Source: JBBQZO01 sp038207625
Lineage (GTDB): Bacteria; Pseudomonadota; Gammaproteobacteria; Burkholderiales; Burkholderiaceae_D
Assembly (NCBI GenBank): GCA_038207625.1
Contig: JBBQZO010000001.1
Location: 1 to 64,000, forward strand
Direction of reading: 5' to 3'
Length of the DNA: 64,000 nt
In this document: positions 39,573 through 48,456 of the stretch, piece by piece
How positions within the stretch are numbered: position 1 is the stretch's first letter
Layout: each line of letters begins with the position of its first letter
The notes under the pieces: model-generated
What the model was told of the DNA's origin: nothing
Seen by the model: the letters and a program-made list of their open reading frames with translations, nothing else
Database searches by the model: none
Program-made: the position numbers and the translations under genes

Positions 39573-41015
39573 TCACACCCCTGGCGTGCAATCCGGACAG
39601 GGCGACGCGCGCGGCGCGCCCAGCGCCAGCTGCGTGGCCAGGTCGCGCAGGGCGGTGCGCACGCCTTCTTCGACGACCGGATGATAAAACGGCATCTCCA
39701 GCATCTGCGTCACCGTCATGCGCGCCTGACAGGCCCACGCTAACAGATGCGCCAGATGTTCGGCGCGCGGACCGGCCAGTTCGGCACCGAGGAAGCGTTC
39801 GCTGCCGTATTCGCCGTAGACGCGCAGCATGCCGTGGTTTTGCAGCATCACCCGGCTACGGCCCTGGTTCTCGAACGACACCATGCCGATCGCGCAGGCG
39901 GGCCGGCCGGCGCCATGCAGCGCGCGATAGCCGGCGCCGACGCTGGCGATCTGCGGTTCGGTGAAGGCGATGCTCAGCGCGCAGCGGCGCAGTCCCGGGT
40001 GGACAGCCGGATAGCGCCCCGCATTGTCGCCCGCGATGCGCCCTTCGTCGGCCGCCTCCGGCAGCAGCGCGCGCTCGTGGTCGGCGTCGCCGGCGATGAA
40101 GATGTGGCTCTGGCCGCACTGCATGGTGTGACGGTCGAACAGCGGCACGCCATCCTTGTCCAGTGCCAGGCCGGTATGTTCGAGGCCGAGTGCCTGCACA
40201 TTCGGGCTGCGTCCGACGGCGGCCAGCACGAACTGATAGCGCTCGCTGCGCAGCGCGCCGGCGCTGTCGCGCGTGTCGAGCACCAGCTCGGCGCCGTCCT
40301 GCTGCGCACCGAGCACGCTGGTGTCAAAGCGCAAGTCAAGCTCGCGCGCCAGCGCCGCGCGCGCCACGGCCAACACCTGCGGGTCGCCCAGCTGGGCCAC
40401 GCCGCTGTCGCGCGCAAACACGGCCACGCGCACACCGAGGCGGGCCAGCGCCTGTCCCAGCTCCAAACCGATCGCGCCGCTGCCGATCACCGCCACCGAG
40501 CGCGGCAGGTCCTGCCAGTCGAACACCGCGTCGCTGGTGACGAGGGCGCTGCCGGCATCGGCCAACTGCGCCGGCCGGATGGGCGTGGAGCCGGTGGCGA
40601 TGACGATGCTGCGCGCCTCGACCGTGCTGTGCTGGTCGACCTGCAGGGTGTGGCTGCCGGTGAAGCGGGCGTGGCCGCACAATCTATCGGCCTCGGGGAT
40701 GGCCGCGACGGCGTCGAGCACAAAGCCGACGAAACGGTCGCGTTCGCTGCGCACGCGCGCCATCACGGCGCACCCGTCGATCACCACCTTGCCGGGCTGC
40801 ACGCCGAAGGCCGGCGCGCCAGCCACCGTGCGGGCCGCTTCGGCGGCGGCGATCAACAGTTTGCTGGGCATGCAGCCGACCCGCGCGCAGGTGGTGCCGT
40901 GCGGACCGCTCTCGATCAGCAACACCTGCTTGCCCTGCGCACGCGCGGCGCGATACGCGGCCAGGCCGGCGGTGCCGGCGCCGATAATGGCAACATCAAC
41001 GTTGTGGTGCTTCAT
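39573..41015 (-). CDS. Dihydrolipoyl dehydrogenase-like flavoprotein
   Basis: 480 residues, FAD/NAD pyridine-nucleotide disulfide reductase. FAD loop GAGTAGLAAYRA (about 12-23), redox pair CARVGC (about 43-48), NAD loop GSGAIGLELGQAL, second FAD motif IFIAGDA and the C-terminal FYHPVVEEG supplying the catalytic His-Glu are all present. No pyruvate or 2-oxoglutarate dehydrogenase genes are nearby, so it may not be the main Lpd; a separate disulfide reductase role is possible. It is divergent from argP. Confidence 0.88.
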   Translation of the reverse strand: MKHHNVDVAIIGAGTAGLAAYRAARAQGKQVLLIESGPHGTTCARVGCMPSKLLIAAAEAARTVAGAPAFGVQPGKVVIDGCAVMARVRSERDRFVGFVLDAVAAIPEADRLCGHARFTGSHTLQVDQHSTVEARSIVIATGSTPIRPAQLADAGSALVTSDAVFDWQDLPRSVAVIGSGAIGLELGQALARLGVRVAVFARDSGVAQLGDPQVLAVARAALARELDLRFDTSVLGAQQDGAELVLDTRDSAGALRSERYQFVLAAVGRSPNVQALGLEHTGLALDKDGVPLFDRHTMQCGQSHIFIAGDADHERALLPEAADEGRIAGDNAGRYPAVHPGLRRCALSIAFTEPQIASVGAGYRALHGAGRPACAIGMVSFENQGRSRVMLQNHGMLRVYGEYGSERFLGAELAGPRAEHLAHLLAWACQARMTVTQMLEMPFYHPVVEEGVRTALRDLATQLALGAPRASPCPDCTPGV

Positions 41016-41364
41016 CTGACAAGACCCGATTCAGGTTGGCGCAGCATGGAACAAGGTCGTGTTGTGGTGACCAGCTATCAGTCGCAACAGCCCGGCGAAC
41101 CGGACATCCGGAGCATGCCTGGTGCATTATTTTGCAGGCATTCTACACATTTCTTTCTGAAATCAATTGAATATTCCATCAGCTTTTGTAACATCCTATT
41201 GATTTCAAAGTGCCATTTTGAATGATGGCCCGGACCTGCCGTGCAGGTGGCTGGCGGTGCCGTTCGGGGTCGACTATTTTGTGCACAAGAGAAAGTTACA
41301 TGACCTGTGCGCAGAAAAGTGTATTAGTATTCCTAATCAATATCGACTTCAAGAAGCTTGGCTT
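41016..41364. other. Intergenic region flavoprotein / argP
   Basis: 349 bases with no gene. Its AT-rich right half contains a promoter flanked by a perfect inverted repeat (annotated separately). Confidence 0.6.
41158..41207 (+). promoter_or_regulatory. argP promoter bracketed by an inverted repeat
   Basis: TTGAAT (41167-41172), a 16 bp spacer and TAACAT (41189-41194) form a plausible promoter. It is bracketed by the perfect 10 bp inverted repeat TGAAATCAAT (41158-41167) and ATTGATTTCA (41198-41207), overlapping the -35 and the start region. This fits an operator, perhaps autoregulation by ArgP. Confidence 0.5.
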
Positions 41365-42249
41365 ATGGGCAATCTGGATTATCGCGCGCTGGCCGTGCTC
41401 GACGCGGTCGCCGCCACCGGCAGTTTCGAAAAAGCCGCATTGGCGCTGGGTATCAGCCAGTCGGCCGTATCGCAGCGCATCAAGGCGCTCGAGGACGCCA
41501 CCGGGCGCTTGCTGGTGGTGCGCGGCCTGCCGTCGGTGCCCACCGGCCTGGGCCAGCGTCTGGTGGCGCACCACCGCCACGTCGGCCTGATGGAGGCGGC
41601 GCTGGACATCGACCTGGGACGCGACGTCAGCCTGCCCGACATCGCCGTCGCGGTCGATGCGGACAGTCTGGCAAGCTGGTTCCCGCAGGCGCTGGCGCCG
41701 CTGCTGGCGCCGCCGCGCTGCCAATTGGACGTGCGCCTGGCCAACGCCGAGCTGGCGCTGCATCTGGTACGCGAAGGCATCGTATTCGGCTGCATCGCCG
41801 CCGACGACCAGCGCGACAGCGCCAATGGCACCTCGCGCACGGTGCTCGGCGCGCTGCGCTATGTGTGCGTGGCCACGCCGGTGTTCGCCGGCCACTGGTT
41901 CGGCGACGGCATGTCGCACGCCGCCTTGCGCCTGGCGCCGGCCGTGGTCAGCACCGACAAGCTGCTGGCGCGTTTTCTGGCCACCCATCTGGCGCTGGCC
42001 GGCCCGTTTCCGCACCATACGCTGCCGGTGTCGCAGGCGCTCAACGACTGCATCCTGGGCGGCCTGGCCTATGGCCTGATGGCCGAACCGATGGCGCGCG
42101 CGGCGCTGGCCAGCGGCCGGCTGGTCGACCTGCAAGCCGGTTGCACACTCGCCGTGCCGCTCAGCTGGCACGCCTGGAATATCGACACGCCGTTCACGCG
42201 CGCGCTGTCCGAGCAGATCATCGACACCGCGCGGCGCTACCTGGCGTAG
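41365..42249 (+). CDS. argP: ArgP-type LysR regulator
   Basis: 294 residues. The N-terminus MGNLDYRALAVLDAVAATG, the helix ISQSAVSQRIKALE and the following LLVVRGLPSVPTGLGQRL match ArgP/LysG closely. The effector domain extends to the C-terminus. ArgP regulates arginine/lysine genes such as argO/lysE in response to lysine or arginine; no amino-acid exporter is adjacent here. The frame is open 49 codons further upstream, but ATG 41365 is the family start. Confidence 0.88.
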   Translation: MGNLDYRALAVLDAVAATGSFEKAALALGISQSAVSQRIKALEDATGRLLVVRGLPSVPTGLGQRLVAHHRHVGLMEAALDIDLGRDVSLPDIAVAVDADSLASWFPQALAPLLAPPRCQLDVRLANAELALHLVREGIVFGCIAADDQRDSANGTSRTVLGALRYVCVATPVFAGHWFGDGMSHAALRLAPAVVSTDKLLARFLATHLALAGPFPHHTLPVSQALNDCILGGLAYGLMAEPMARAALASGRLVDLQAGCTLAVPLSWHAWNIDTPFTRALSEQIIDTARRYLA

Positions 42250-42268
42250 TAGCGCGCCGGCGGCCCGA

Positions 42269-44290
42269 TCAGATATCGAGCGGATCGACCTCGAGCGACC
42301 ATTTGACGCGGCTTTTCATGTCGCGCAGCAGCGCCAGCCATTCGCGCAGGAAGGCCTGCAGCGCCGGGCGCGCGCTCGACTCAATCAACAACTGGGCCCG
42401 GTCGACGTTATGCACCCGCGTCATCGTCATCGGAATCGGGTCGTTGACGGTGATGCCCTGATGCGCCAGACAGTCGCGCGCATCCTGCAAGAAGGCGATC
42501 GCCGTGGCGATCTCGGGCGCCTCGGCGCGCAGCAGCGCCTGGTACATATACGGCGGCAGCGCGGCCTGGCGGCGCTCGTCCAACAAACTGGTGGCGAAGT
42601 GGTCGTAGTCGTGCGCCACCACCGCCGCGTACAGCGGATGCTGCGGATAACGGGTCTGGATCAGCACTTCGCTGACGCTGCCGCCCTCGGTGCGAGCGGC
42701 GCGCCCGGCCCGGCCCGCCACCTGCATCAGCTGGGCGAATAGCCGTTCGCTGGCGCGGTAATCCTGGGAAAACAGCGCACTGTCGGGGTTCAGGATGCCC
42801 ACCAGCGTCAGTTTCTTGAAGTCGTGTCCCTTGGCCACCATCTGGGTGCCGATCAGGATGTCGACCTCGCCCCGGTGCACGGTGTCGAAGGCCGCTTGCG
42901 CGCTGCCCTTCTTGCGCGTCGAGTCGGCGTCGATGCGCAAGATGCGCGCCTCGGGAAACAGCGCCTGCAAGCCTTCCTCGACGCGCTGGGTGCCGCGTCC
43001 CAGCGGCTGCAAATCGACATTGCCGCAGGTGGGGCAATGGCGCGGAATGCGCAGCTCCAGGCTGCAGTGGTGACAGCGCAGCCGGTGCTCGGGCTTGTGC
43101 AGCACCATGAATGAGGTGCAGCGCGTGCAGTTGCTGATCCAGCCGCAGCTCTCGCAGCAGATCACCGGCGCATAGCCGCGCCGGTTCAGGAACAGCAGCG
43201 ACTGTTCGCCCCGCTCCATGCGCTGCTTGAGCGCGGCGATCAGGTGGCCGGTCAGGCCGTCCTTGGGCTTGTCGCGCTCCATGTCGAGCAACTTGACGCG
43301 TGGCAGCACGGCATCCTGCACGGCGCGCTCGCGCAATTCGAGCAGACGATAGCGCCCCACGTTGGCGTGGTGCCAGCTCTCCAGCGACGGCGTGGCCGAG
43401 CCGAGCACGATCGGAATGGCCAGCTGGCGCGCGCGCCACACCGCCAGGTCGCGCGCTGAATAGCGCAAACCTTCCTGCTGCTTGTAGGACGGATCGTGTT
43501 CCTCGTCGATGACGATCAGCTTCAACTGCGGCAGCGAGGCCAGGATCGCCAGCCGGGTACCCAGCACGATGCGGGCCTGGCCTTGGTGCGCGGCCAGCCA
43601 GTGCAGCATGCGCTCGCCTTCGGACAGGCTGCTGTGCAAGGTAGCCAGCATCACGCCAGGAAAGCGCGCGCGGATGTTGCCTTCGAGCTGGGGCGTGAGG
43701 TTAATCTCCGGCACCAGGATCAGGATCTGGCCCTCGGGCTCGCGCGCCAGCACTTCGGCGCAGGCTTGCAAATAGACCTCGGTCTTGCCGCTGCCGGTGA
43801 CGCCGTACAGCAGCATCGGCGCGAAATCGCGCGCGCCGCCGATCGCGTCGGCCGCCTGCTGCTGCGCGGGATTGAGCGTGGGCATGTCGCACGGGGTGCT
43901 GTCGTGCAGCGGCGCGAGCTTGGCCAGTTTTTTCAGCGCGCGGTCCAGCGCGACCGTGGTCAGCACGCGCAAGTTCTTGGGCAGGCCCGGCAGTGCCACC
44001 TCGCCCAGCGGACGCTGATAGTAGTCGGCGGCAAACGCGGCCAGCGCCAGCCAGCGGCGCGACAGGGGCGCGAGCTGGCTGCGCACAGCCAGCGCATCCT
44101 TGAGCTTGTCGGCTGGCACATCGGTGTGCTCGCCCACCGCGACGATCAGGCCGATCACCTCGCGCCGGCCAAACGACACCAGCGCCAACTGCCCGACCTG
44201 CGGACGCGCGTCGGGCGCGCACGGCCAGCGGTAGTCGAAACAGCTGGTCAGCGGTGTGTCGAGCGCGATTTTTAAGATGCAGTAGTTCAT
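42269..44290 (-). CDS. priA: Primosomal replication protein N' (PriA helicase)
   Basis: 673 residues. The N-terminal 3'-DNA-binding domain (1-105) is followed by Walker A GVTGSGKT (163-170) and IDEEHDPSYKQ (motif II). A zinc-binding insertion holds the Cys pairs CESCGWISNC, CTRC and CHHC/CPTC. The later helicase motifs (GTQMVAKGHDF, QVAGRAGRA) are intact. PriA reloads DnaB at stalled forks and binds the SSB tail. The gene borders the DnaA-box-rich region before hemE. Confidence 0.96.
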   Translation of the reverse strand: MNYCILKIALDTPLTSCFDYRWPCAPDARPQVGQLALVSFGRREVIGLIVAVGEHTDVPADKLKDALAVRSQLAPLSRRWLALAAFAADYYQRPLGEVALPGLPKNLRVLTTVALDRALKKLAKLAPLHDSTPCDMPTLNPAQQQAADAIGGARDFAPMLLYGVTGSGKTEVYLQACAEVLAREPEGQILILVPEINLTPQLEGNIRARFPGVMLATLHSSLSEGERMLHWLAAHQGQARIVLGTRLAILASLPQLKLIVIDEEHDPSYKQQEGLRYSARDLAVWRARQLAIPIVLGSATPSLESWHHANVGRYRLLELRERAVQDAVLPRVKLLDMERDKPKDGLTGHLIAALKQRMERGEQSLLFLNRRGYAPVICCESCGWISNCTRCTSFMVLHKPEHRLRCHHCSLELRIPRHCPTCGNVDLQPLGRGTQRVEEGLQALFPEARILRIDADSTRKKGSAQAAFDTVHRGEVDILIGTQMVAKGHDFKKLTLVGILNPDSALFSQDYRASERLFAQLMQVAGRAGRAARTEGGSVSEVLIQTRYPQHPLYAAVVAHDYDHFATSLLDERRQAALPPYMYQALLRAEAPEIATAIAFLQDARDCLAHQGITVNDPIPMTMTRVHNVDRAQLLIESSARPALQAFLREWLALLRDMKSRVKWSLEVDPLDI

Positions 44291-45035
44291 GCCTTCCTAT
44301 GCGTTGCCAAAAACACGGCGCTCCGGCTGACGCTGGAGCGTTGCGAACGGCTGGCGAGCGGCCTCGTCAGCTTGTGGACAACTTTGTGGACAAAGAAATT
44401 TCGTTGGTGCAAAAGATGTATCTCTTAACAATGGTATCGCGGGAAGCGGACGCGGGAGAAAAATTAAATCCTTTAAATTCAATGGCTTGAAAATGCTCTC
44501 CTAGGAGAGCAATTGCTCGGGCATTTTCCGTCTTGTCTGTGCATAAGTGTGTGAAAAGGCGGTCTTTTCGGGGGCAAAAACGTCACACAATTTCCCTATG
44601 AAAGCATGCTGCGCTGGCCCGTGCGCGACGTCAGCACGCGCCGCGTGCATGCTCAAGTTGACAAGCTTACTGCAATGCCAAATTATCATGCAGTGCAACA
44701 TAGACTTCATGTAACACCTGATGAAATGCGCTAAGTCACGGAATCACAAGTACTTTTAGTTTTTATCCACAGAAGCTGTGGATAACTTTGTGGACAATTC
44801 ATAAAAACTGTACGGAAATGGCCGAATCCGACTCGGGGCGGCGCGTCGGCGCACAGTGAAGATGAAAAAATATCGTATTGAAATCAACGGCTTGCGGCGA
44901 AGACAATTCGGTGCGCAAAAATCTGCGCAACTTTCATTGCCATTCGGAAAACTGTGAATAAGTACGATTGCTGCACCGCAATTGCGGGGCTGACAGGGGA
45001 CGATTTACGCGCTGATCCTCCCCTGCCAAGGACAA
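44291..45035. other. Gene-free priA-hemE region rich in DnaA boxes
   Basis: 745 bases without a supported gene. Full-consensus TTATNCACA boxes: 44538-44546 (minus), 44763-44771 (plus), 44777-44785 (minus) and 44953-44961 (minus). Near-matches TTGTCCACA: 44373-44381, 44385-44393 and 44789-44797 (minus). The boxes at 44763 and 44777 form an inverted pair 5 bp apart. An AT-rich stretch (about 44457-44495) lies between groups. This resembles a DnaA-binding region, as an origin or a titration/regulatory site. dnaA itself is not in the window. In alphaproteobacteria oriC lies beside hemE; here this is only an analogy. Confidence 0.65.
44488..44528. repeat. Nested and overlapping palindromes
   Basis: An 18 bp perfect palindrome (44494-44511, core GCTCTCCTAGGAGAGC) overlaps a 12 bp palindrome GAGCAATTGCTC (44507-44518). 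Both lie inside outer arms GAAAATGC and GCATTTTC. It stands between DnaA-box groups. Confidence 0.55.
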
Positions 45036-46118
45036 TCAGGCGGCGCGCTGCTGGCGGCTGAAGCTGTGTACCGCCTCGACCATGGCCGCGACCGATTCGA
45101 GCGGCGTGAATTGCGAAATGCCGTGTCCGAGGTTGAACACGTGGCCCGATTGGGCGTCTGGCTTGCCGTAGGCGCGCAGGCTGCGTTCGACTTCGGCGCG
45201 AATCTGCTCGGGGTTGGCGAACAGGATCGCCGGGTCCAGGTTGCCTTGCAACGCGACCTTGTGGCCCACCAGCGCACGCGCGCGGCCCAGGTTGACGGTC
45301 CAGTCGAGGCCGACGGCGTCGGCGCCGATGTCGGCGATCTGGTCCAGCCACAGGCCGCCGCCCTTGGTGAACACGACGGCGGGAATGCGCACGCCGTCTT
45401 TTTCACGCTTTAACTGGCTCATCACCAGCGCCATGTATTTCAGCGAAAACTCCTGGTAGGCGCCGTCGGCCAGCGCGCCGCCCCAGGAATCGAAAATCAT
45501 CACCGCTTGCGCGCCCGCGTCAATCTGGGCGTTCAGGTAGTCGGCCACGGCGCGCGCGTTGATCGCCAGGATGTGGTGCATCAGGTCGGGACGCTTGTAG
45601 AGCATCGCCTTGATGGTGTGGAATTCCTTCGAGCCGCCTCCTTCGACCATATAGCAGGCCAGCGTCCACGGGCTGCCGGAAAAGCCGATCAGCGGCACCC
45701 GGCCGTTCAGCTCGGTGCGGATCTGGGTGACGGCCTTGAACACGTAGTCGAGCGAACCGAGGTCCGGTGCGCGCAGCGCCATCACGTCTTGCTCGGTACG
45801 CAGCGGACGTTCGAATTTCGGGCCTTCGCCGTCGACGAAGTACAGGCCCAGGCCCATCGCGTCGGGCACCGTCAGGATGTCGGAGAACAGGATCGCCGCG
45901 ACCAGCGGATAGCGGTCCACCGGCTGCAGCGTCACCTCGGTGGCCATGTCCGGATTCTTGGCCAGTTGCAGGAAGGAGCCCGCCCTTTCGCGCGTGGCGC
46001 GGTATTCCGGCAGATAGCGGCCGGCTTGACGCATCAACCACACCGGCGTGTAGTCGGTCGGCTGGCGCAGCAGCGCGCGCAGGAAGGTGTCGTTCTGGAG
46101 CGGAGCGAATTGGGACAT
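45036..46118 (-). CDS. hemE: Uroporphyrinogen decarboxylase
   Basis: 360 residues. The signature PVWLMRQAGRYLPEYR (about 25-40) with the catalytic Arg, the GFSGSPWTLACYMVEG segment and the C-terminal NLGHGI are all conserved. HemE removes four carboxyl groups from uroporphyrinogen III to give coproporphyrinogen III in haem synthesis. Length is normal. It is divergent from a GntR-led operon and lies upstream, in the same direction, of the DnaA-box region and priA. Confidence 0.97.
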   Translation of the reverse strand: MSQFAPLQNDTFLRALLRQPTDYTPVWLMRQAGRYLPEYRATRERAGSFLQLAKNPDMATEVTLQPVDRYPLVAAILFSDILTVPDAMGLGLYFVDGEGPKFERPLRTEQDVMALRAPDLGSLDYVFKAVTQIRTELNGRVPLIGFSGSPWTLACYMVEGGGSKEFHTIKAMLYKRPDLMHHILAINARAVADYLNAQIDAGAQAVMIFDSWGGALADGAYQEFSLKYMALVMSQLKREKDGVRIPAVVFTKGGGLWLDQIADIGADAVGLDWTVNLGRARALVGHKVALQGNLDPAILFANPEQIRAEVERSLRAYGKPDAQSGHVFNLGHGISQFTPLESVAAMVEAVHSFSRQQRAA

Positions 46119-46254
46119 GGCTGGCGATCGTTGGCTGGAATAAAGCAGACATTATCGCATTCAATCTGCCGCTGATCAGCGATTCGTGCACCAGCGCCCG
46201 CACGCGGCGGCGCGGCGCGAAAGTGCTTGCATTGTTGCTTGTTTAGCGCGATTA

Positions 46255-46278
46255 TTGTACTACTGTGAGATAGTACAA
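46255..46278 (+). promoter_or_regulatory. GntR (YtrA-type) operator
   Basis: Perfect inverted repeat TTGTACTA-N8-TAGTACAA, 18 bases before the GntR start. GTAC-TA half-sites of this type are bound by YtrA-subfamily GntR regulators. A possible -35 TTGCTT (46235-46240) places the -10 inside the operator, suggesting repression. Confidence 0.75.
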
Positions 46279-46296
46279 GAGAGTTTATACAAAAGT

Positions 46297-46689
46297 ATGG
46301 ATCTAGAAATCGATGTTTCCAGCGCGGAGGCGGTGTACGAGCAGATCGTGCGCCAGATCCAGCAGGCGGTGCAGCAGGGCGCGCTGGCGCCGGGGGCGGC
46401 GTTGCCGTCGATTCGCCAGTTCGCCGACGACCTGGACCTGAACCACAATACCGTGGCCAAGGCGTACAAGATTCTGGAAAACAAGCGTGTGATCCGCACC
46501 GCCGGGCGCAAAGGCACGTTTGTCAGCAGCGACGCACTCGACCATGTTGACAGCCACAACCATCAGGATGCGCTGTTTCTGATCGGCAACGTCGTGCGCA
46601 CGCTGTCCGACAAGGGCTTGTCGGCCGACCAGATCGGCGCCGCTTTCGCCAGCGTGCTGGCCGCCACTTTCAGCGAGCAAGGAAACTGA
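46297..46689 (+). CDS. GntR family regulator, YtrA subfamily
   Basis: 130 residues. The winged HTH (about 10-75) contains YEQIVRQIQQAVQQGALAPG, then LPSIRQFADDLDLNHNTVAK. Only a short C-terminal helical part (about 80-130) follows, typical of the small YtrA subfamily rather than FadR types. YtrA members usually repress the transporter or membrane genes behind them. The membrane protein gene follows after two bases, and a perfect palindromic operator lies just upstream. ATG 46297 is chosen; the longer open frame lacks a binding site. Confidence 0.93.
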   Translation: MDLEIDVSSAEAVYEQIVRQIQQAVQQGALAPGAALPSIRQFADDLDLNHNTVAKAYKILENKRVIRTAGRKGTFVSSDALDHVDSHNHQDALFLIGNVVRTLSDKGLSADQIGAAFASVLAATFSEQGN

Positions 46690-46691
46690 TC

Positions 46692-47507
46692 ATGTACCTG
46701 TCGTTTATCTATGCGGTGATGCTCAGCCAGATCGCCGTGCTGTACTGGCTCGCGGCGCCGGCCACCATCCGGCTGCTGTACCAGTCGTATCTGAACAAGA
46801 ACCCGCAATGGGTGGCCGCCAACCCGGGCTTCGTCGACCATGCGGCGCAGCAGCGGCGCGCGATCGCGCTGTCGCGCCTGCTTGGTGCGCTGTGGCTGGC
46901 CAACCTGGCCTACGGTGTGTCCGGCGCGCGATCGGAGCAATGGCTGAGCCTGTCGCTGCTGTTGCCAATGTTCGTCTGGCTGGCGCTGGAGCTGGCCGTG
47001 GCCGGCATCGCCTACCGCCGCGTTTGCCAACTCATTCCGCTGCCGGCCAAACGGCGCGCCACGCTGGAGCGGCGCACGCTGGCCGAGTTTGTCCACATGG
47101 GCTGGATACTGCCGGGATATGTGTTGCTGCTGGCGATAGGCGCCGGCTATCTGGCCGCCTACCTTACCGAGCGGATCGACTTGACGCTGATGGGCTGGCG
47201 CCTGGCCAGCCTGGTGGCAGGCACGCTGATCTGGACTGGCGCCTTGCACTACTGCATACGGCGCAAGAAGCAGCCGGTCGACGACGCGCTCGGCCCCGCT
47301 TACCGCCGCTCGGAAGTGTTGGGCACGATACCCTGCCTGTACCTGTTCGCGCTGGTGCTTGCCGTGCGCGCGCTGCAGGACCTGTTCGGCGTGGCGCTGG
47401 TGGCCGACGTGAGCTTGTTCGCCGGCGCCAGCATCGTGCTGCAAGCGGCGGTGCTGATCGGCCTGACCCATCCCGCGCTGAACAGCGGCGCGGCCCATCC
47501 CTTGTAA
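46692..47507 (+). CDS. Polytopic membrane protein in GntR operon
   Basis: 271 residues with about seven hydrophobic segments (about 3-20, 60-76, 84-108, 135-157, 170-187, 212-228 and 234-256) and basic loops. AGGAAA precedes the ATG. I do not recognise the family and see no ABC or MFS motif. It is the second gene of a tight four-gene operon and is expected to be controlled by the GntR repressor. Confidence 0.8.
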   Translation: MYLSFIYAVMLSQIAVLYWLAAPATIRLLYQSYLNKNPQWVAANPGFVDHAAQQRRAIALSRLLGALWLANLAYGVSGARSEQWLSLSLLLPMFVWLALELAVAGIAYRRVCQLIPLPAKRRATLERRTLAEFVHMGWILPGYVLLLAIGAGYLAAYLTERIDLTLMGWRLASLVAGTLIWTGALHYCIRRKKQPVDDALGPAYRRSEVLGTIPCLYLFALVLAVRALQDLFGVALVADVSLFAGASIVLQAAVLIGLTHPALNSGAAHPL

Positions 47508-47527
47508 GCGAGCAGCGAGAGAGCACC

Positions 47528-48436
47528 ATGCTGAACAATCTGCCTGCCATGTTATTGGTAGCGACCTGCCTGTGCGGTCTGATCTGGACAGTCGATCGCT
47601 TTTATCTGGCGCGCCAGCGCCGCGTGCTGGCCGAGCGCGAGCTGGCCCGCTTTGACGCGCGCGCCGAAAGCGTCAGCGCTGCCGTGCTGGCTCAGCAGCG
47701 TGGCGAGCTGGCGCAGCAGCGCAGTGCGCTGGCCGGCAGCCTGCGGAAACAGCCCGCCTGGATCGAATACACGGGCGGCATGTTCCCGCTGCTGGCGATG
47801 CTGTTCGTGCTGCGCTCATTTCTGTTCGAGCCGTTCAATATCCCGTCCGGTTCGATGACGCCGACGCTCTTGATCGGCGATTTCATCCTCGTCAACAAGT
47901 TCGCATACGGGATCAGGCTGCCGGTGCTGAACCGCAAGGTGTTCGCCATCGGCGCACCGCAACGGGGCGACGTGATGGTGTTTCGCCACCCGGAAGATCC
48001 CCAGACCGACCTGATCAAGCGCGTTGTCGGCGTTCCGGGCGACCATATCGTGTATCGCGCCAAGCGCCTGACGGTGAACGGCCAGCCGCTGGCCTACCAG
48101 GGCGAACCTGACTATCTGGACACGGATACCTTGAAAATCGCCCGGCAATTAACCGAGAACCTGAACGGCGTGCGCCATCCGGTGCTGGAATTTGCCGATT
48201 ATCCGAGCGCGGTCAGCGATCCGCACAATTTTCCGGATCGGGCGCAGTGCAGCTACGACGCGCAGGGCTTCGCCTGCAGCGTGCCCGAGGGTGAATATTT
48301 CATGATGGGCGACAACCGCGACCGCAGCTCGGACAGCCGCTACTGGGGTTTCGTGCCGGACCAGAATATCGTCGGCAAGGCCGTGCTGGTGTGGATGAAC
48401 CTGCACCATGTCAGCCACGTCGGCATGATTGACTAA
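47528..48436 (+). CDS. lepB: Signal peptidase I, operon-linked copy
   Basis: 302 residues. Membrane anchors at about 4-22 and 85-100; the catalytic Ser lies in IPSGSM (Ser109) and the general-base Lys in IKRVVG (Lys164). GDNRDRSSDSR near the C-terminus completes the set. It cleaves signal peptides at the outer face of the inner membrane. The usual lepB sits with lepA and rnc; here it is in a GntR operon instead, so it may be an extra copy with its own regulation. That is inference. Confidence 0.92.
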   Translation: MLNNLPAMLLVATCLCGLIWTVDRFYLARQRRVLAERELARFDARAESVSAAVLAQQRGELAQQRSALAGSLRKQPAWIEYTGGMFPLLAMLFVLRSFLFEPFNIPSGSMTPTLLIGDFILVNKFAYGIRLPVLNRKVFAIGAPQRGDVMVFRHPEDPQTDLIKRVVGVPGDHIVYRAKRLTVNGQPLAYQGEPDYLDTDTLKIARQLTENLNGVRHPVLEFADYPSAVSDPHNFPDRAQCSYDAQGFACSVPEGEYFMMGDNRDRSSDSRYWGFVPDQNIVGKAVLVWMNLHHVSHVGMID

Positions 48437-48456
48437 ACAAGAGCGAAGGACCCACC

